This document shows positions 60,313 to 64,000 of a stretch of 64,000 nt of DNA, piece after piece. Numbering within the stretch: position 1 is the first letter of the stretch; the number at the start of each line of letters is the position of its first letter. The notes under the pieces were generated by a model. The model did no database searches and was not told the DNA's origin. It saw only the letters and a list, made by a program, of their open reading frames with translations. A program made the translations under genes and the position numbers. Source of the stretch: Aspidapion aeneum (Eukaryota; Arthropoda; Insecta; Coleoptera; Brentidae); assembly GCA_963576565.1 (NCBI GenBank), contig OY755042.1:11882262-11946261 (forward strand), written 5' to 3'.

Positions 60313-61770
60313 AATTTTTTTAATTTTTTTTTCTTAAAATAAGTTAATTTGTTCAAAAAATGCCTAATTATCAAATTTCGTGATGTTGTCTGTCTGTCTG
60401 GGACAGGATAACTCAAAAACAAAAAATTACAAAACTAGTGGATAAGGTTATTAAATTTTGGTGGGGGTGGTGGGCTGCAGAAGGTAGTAGAAAGGGTTTT
60501 AATATTTTAAAAAATCATAATTCGAGATCCACAGTTTGTAGCTAGCAAAGCGAGGTTTTCAAAATTAGATTAACAATTATATTTTTAGCAATATTTGTCA
60601 TAATGTCAAAGTTCCTCAGAGTCACAGTTTATGAGATATTTAAAAAAAAGAATAATAAAAATTCATATCGTATGAACCACAGCAGCTATCCAAACGCAGT
60701 TTTCAATTTTAGATTGAAAATTGTTCGACAAAATTTTTCAAAGTTTCATAAATTAGATATTTTTGACTTTCTTGGTGATTTTTACTTTTAACTGGTTTTA
60801 TTATACAAATAGTCCTCCGTGATTCGGGCAGCCAATTATTATTCCTATAAATAAGCACGCTGTTTAAGGATAAAGTATTGGGATTATATTTGATGTCCTA
60901 AAATTTAAAATTTATGGTTACCTAGCATTTGTCAAATATCTCAAAAACGGCGTCGCATTATTATAAGTGGCGTCGCGACGTCCTAAAATTTAAGATTAAT
61001 AGTAACCTAGTTTTTGTCAAATATATTAAAAACCGTAATGCACAGGACCCTCTTGTTTTTACTTCTAAGCAGCTAGTATATACCTTTACTTCACTGTATC
61101 TATCAATCTTAACAAATATTTTGACTTTTATGTATAAAAATTTTAGAAATATGATTTTAATCAAATCTAACGTTTTTGACTTTTTTAAAAATATTTGGAT
61201 TATTTGGTTCCCTTTAAAATATTTAAGGGGTGCATAAAATATTTTTACATGAAAGCGTGCAAAAAAATCCCAAAATTAGTAATGACGCGTTTTCTAATAA
61301 AAAAAATTGCTCTGAACAGCAAATGATTTTTTTAAGTCCTACTACTGTTGGGATAAAAAAAACAATTATTTTCTCTTGAAATAAGTAATTTGGGTCTAAC
61401 AAGGCCTAATTTCCAAATTTTGTGGTGTATGTCTGGGTGGGCCACTATAACTCAAAACCCCATAAACCAATTATAACCAAATTTAACACATTTTGCGATA
61501 TCTGTGGATAAGGCCATTAAATTTGGGTTGGGGTAGTGGATACAATTTCAAGTTTTTAAAATGAGGGTTTCAAAGTTAGATTAAGAATTATATTTAAAAA
61601 TATATTTATCATAGCTCGTCATCACTGTTTTTGAGATATCATTGTTTTTAAATCATATCTTACAAATCACAAAACGAATAACAAAACGCGGTTTTCAAAT
61701 TTAGATTCTGAATTACATTTTTCACAAAATTTGTTATAGTGTCGCACCCCGTTTTTGCGGTTATATGGTG
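60313..61770. repeat. Two degenerate copies of a ~1-kb repeat
   Basis: 60345-60560 and 61385-61580 share AATAAGT.AATT, GTATGTCTG..., ATAACTCAAAA, and GTGGATAAGG.CATTAAATTT blocks. The 102-codon ORF at 60929-61237 lies in AT-rich repeat and has no domain. Confidence 0.5.
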
Positions 61771-61914
61771 CAAGCAGTATTGGTAGGGTTCTTGGAGAAG
61801 ACAAGGATCGTCAGTCTCCAAACAAGCTTACCAATATATATTTTATTGAATGTAGAATAACATATGTATAAAAATTTTAAAATGAAATGAAAACAGTGGA
61901 ATGGTTAAGACAAG

Positions 61915-62533
61915 TCAAACCAGTTTTGTGGCTAATCGGGAAAAAAAAAGAAGTTTTTGTTTCTCTCACATTTTTCCATGGGTGCTTGAAAGCTTAACCC
62001 CACGGGGGTCCAAGATCTAATGGACACCTAATAAGTATTGACAGTTAACTGTTTCGTCCTTATGGGACTCCTCAGAACACTGCTTGGTCAATGTAACACT
62101 CTTGCGAAGTTAGTTAGACAGTTTTGTCTCTAGTGCTATGTAAATAGTGAGAAAACTATCGCAAGAAGCGCCATCTACGGAGATACGAGAGAAACCAGAA
62201 CAGCAGCGGACAAAAATAACTGCTACACATATCGATCAATGAAAAGATCGATTACAAATAAAAATAAACAAAATAATCCGTGACCTACGACAGCTCTTTC
62301 TGTCTTTCAGGCTGGATCAATGCTTATTGCATTTTTACCCGTCATCAGACACGTGAGCGTCAGTCAACGGAATTTTTAAGCCATATAATACTAACAAACG
62401 TGACATTTAGTACCCGTGAATTAAAAAATCAAACAAGTTTCGTGGCTAATCGGACAAAAAAGAAGTTTTTGTTTCTCTCATATTTTTCCGTGGGTGCTTG
62501 AAAGCTTAACCTCACGGGAGTCCAAGATTAATT
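61915..62533 (-). repeat. Hammerhead-bearing unit C plus truncated unit D
   Basis: Unit C starts GTTTTGTGGCTAATCGGG and runs about 516 bp. Unit D repeats the first ~100 bp (GTTTCGTGGCTAATCGG to GGGAGTCCAAGAT) and then stops. Same family as 29292-29985, again tandem. Confidence 0.78.
62034..62081 (-). ncRNA. Hammerhead ribozyme candidate, copy 3
   Basis: Minus strand: stem I AGTGTT/AATACT with one G-U pair, CTGAGGA, stem II GTCC-CATAA-GGAC, GAAA, stem III CAG-TTAA-CTG, GTC. The compensated stem I supports selection on pairing. Confidence 0.82.
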
Positions 62534-63189
62534 TATTAGTAATAAATATTTAAATTTCCTTTTTTTTTTAAAGATTTACAATATAAATATAAAAGTACTT
62601 ACATTATTAACAGGAACAAGGCAGGACACCTTTCGTTTTTAGCTCTCTATCATTTAACTTTCACACCCCTACTTATGTCGCCAGTGGGCCATTATCTCGC
62701 AGTTACTTACAACTTTCTTCCTGCGTCAGCATTTATTGGTGATGGCCCGTTGGCAACGCCATAATTGCTGACACATCAAAGCAAAGTTCGTTCAGTGACT
62801 TTATGCGTCATCAGAATTTTTCTAAAACTGAATTTTAAATAATTTTGAAACAATTTATATAAAAAAAATCTGATTTTATATTTTACCTATTTTTAAATAA
62901 TAAGGTTGGCCATAGTTAGAAAAACTAGAAGATTTGGAAAAGATTTGATGGGTAGTCGCTAATACAAAACTATTAAATTTGTATGCAAGATGGCGACGAT
63001 ATTTCAGTTTTTCAAGAAAAGATTTTGCTTAATGTTTTGAAAACCGCAGTAGATATTTTTAATTTTTATACAGCATCTAACTGGACTCGGAATAGCGGAT
63101 CTCCTACCGTTTCCAAAAGTCCAATGTAGTTACTTTTATCAGAGGCACCCTTTATTTAGTATTATATAAATAAATGAAAAGGTCTTTAT
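62534..63189. other. No gene recognised
   Basis: Unique AT-rich DNA. I looked here for the missing zinc-finger exon and did not find a convincing one. Confidence 0.4.
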
Positions 63190-64000
63190 TTTCTACTACT
63201 ACTACTATGTCGGTTTAGAACGTTTTTCTACGTTGTCCGACGTCTATTCTCCCCCTCCTTCGATCCTGACGATTATCTTCCGTCAGGTTTTTTTGACTTA
63301 TTGATCTTTGGATTGACTGTTGCGATTCCAGTTTAGGAAGCCCTGTTTTTCTGCGCCCTATTGGTTGCAATTCTAGGACCTGCTTTGGTAATCTTTCGTC
63401 GTTCATCCGTTGTACATGGCCGTACCATATCAGTTGTCTTTTAGTGATGTCATCCGTTATGCTTCCCTCGATTCCCATTCTTTCTTTTATGATCTCATTT
63501 CTTATATGATCTGGTCTAGATATTCTCATTGATCTTCTTATATTCTGTTACGCGACAAGTCTGTCCATACAACAGCGTGCTTTTCACCATTGTTTCATAT
63601 ATGTTAAATTTTACATTCTTTTTTATCTCTGCTCCATAAAATACTGTTAAGACAACCAATAACCTTTTTTGCTTTTACTATTCTTTTTTCCAGTTCTTTA
63701 CAGTCTGTTCCTGTCTTATCAAATGTGACACCCAAGTATACATACTCATTGCTGCACGGATATTGTTTATCCATTGTCTAGTTCTAACTCACTTGATTCG
63801 TTTCCAATACATAAGTACTGTGTCTTGTCCTCGTTCACTGTTAACCCCCACTTTTGGTATTATTCCGTTAACTTTCTCATCATATACTCCATGTCTTCTT
63901 TATCATTAGCTACAATTACTTGGCTGTCAGCAAACTGTAGTGTGTATATGGTAAATTGTATTGTCGTTGTATTCCCATCTCGTGTACTTTACGTTTTCAG
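63190..64000 (-). pseudogene. Non-LTR retrotransposon, second copy of the 40966 family, cut by window end
   Basis: Antisense match to 41580-42400: the TAG-repeat tail at 63190, C-terminal domain RQLIWYGHVQRMNDERLPKQ from 63529 to 63215, and the palm region out to 64000, with frame breaks. Confidence 0.85.

Noticed and set aside
62611..62730. Possible next exon after ATTAACAG
   Set aside because: The predicted peptide lacks the expected Leu-x2-His...His pattern and has no downstream continuation.

Overview
The window looks like a piece of an insect nuclear genome. It is AT-rich, gene-poor and full of transposable elements. It carries one recognisable host gene, which has a ZAD domain, a zinc-binding domain known mainly from arthropods. 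The order cannot be fixed from sequence alone. No prokaryotic gene organisation, CRISPR array or rRNA is visible.

The host gene runs on the + strand. Nine coding exons lie between 9119 and 58109, joined by canonical GT/AG junctions with compatible phases throughout, giving 499 codons. The predicted protein has an N-terminal THAP zinc finger (exons 1-2), a ZAD zinc finger (exons 3-4), an acidic/basic linker with two sumoylation-like motifs and a basic nuclear-localisation-like stretch (exons 5-6), and C2H2 zinc fingers (exons 7-9). The last visible exon stops inside a fifth finger, so the gene probably continues past the window. THAP plus ZAD plus C2H2 in one protein is an unusual combination and suggests a DNA-binding regulator.

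Almost everything else is mobile DNA in the 5' flank and introns. 1-9090: HINE-like, hAT-like, PIF-like and foldback elements. Intron 1 (9190-19722): a TIR transposon at 10711-16589 whose own ORF is split by a 3.97-kb array of ten near-identical ~402-bp units. Each unit holds a 71-nt tRNA-like gene with A box, B box and Pol III terminator; nine units are on the - strand and the last is inverted, and the array is flanked by a 13-bp target-site duplication. Intron 2: a decayed non-LTR element with RNase H. Intron 3: a mariner-like MITE carrying a Penelope fragment, and a 1.7-kb palindrome. Intron 4: mariner debris and two tandem hammerhead-ribozyme units. Intron 5: an inverted pair of HINE-like elements beside exon 6. 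Intron 6: a 5.7-kb DD41D mariner-like element with a nested GACGTC-rich TIR element and an internal tandem duplication, then a non-LTR RT element and a TIR element. Intron 7: a compact 1.6-kb LTR retrotransposon with PBS and polypurine tract. Intron 8: a hAT-like long-TIR element, two foldbacks and a nested four-element cluster. 58110-64000: HINE, MITE, two antisense RT fragments and a third hammerhead unit.

Most promising as undescribed biology: the mobilised tRNA-like array with a glycine-like body and an AGA anticodon; the tandem hammerhead units; and the THAP-ZAD-C2H2 gene.
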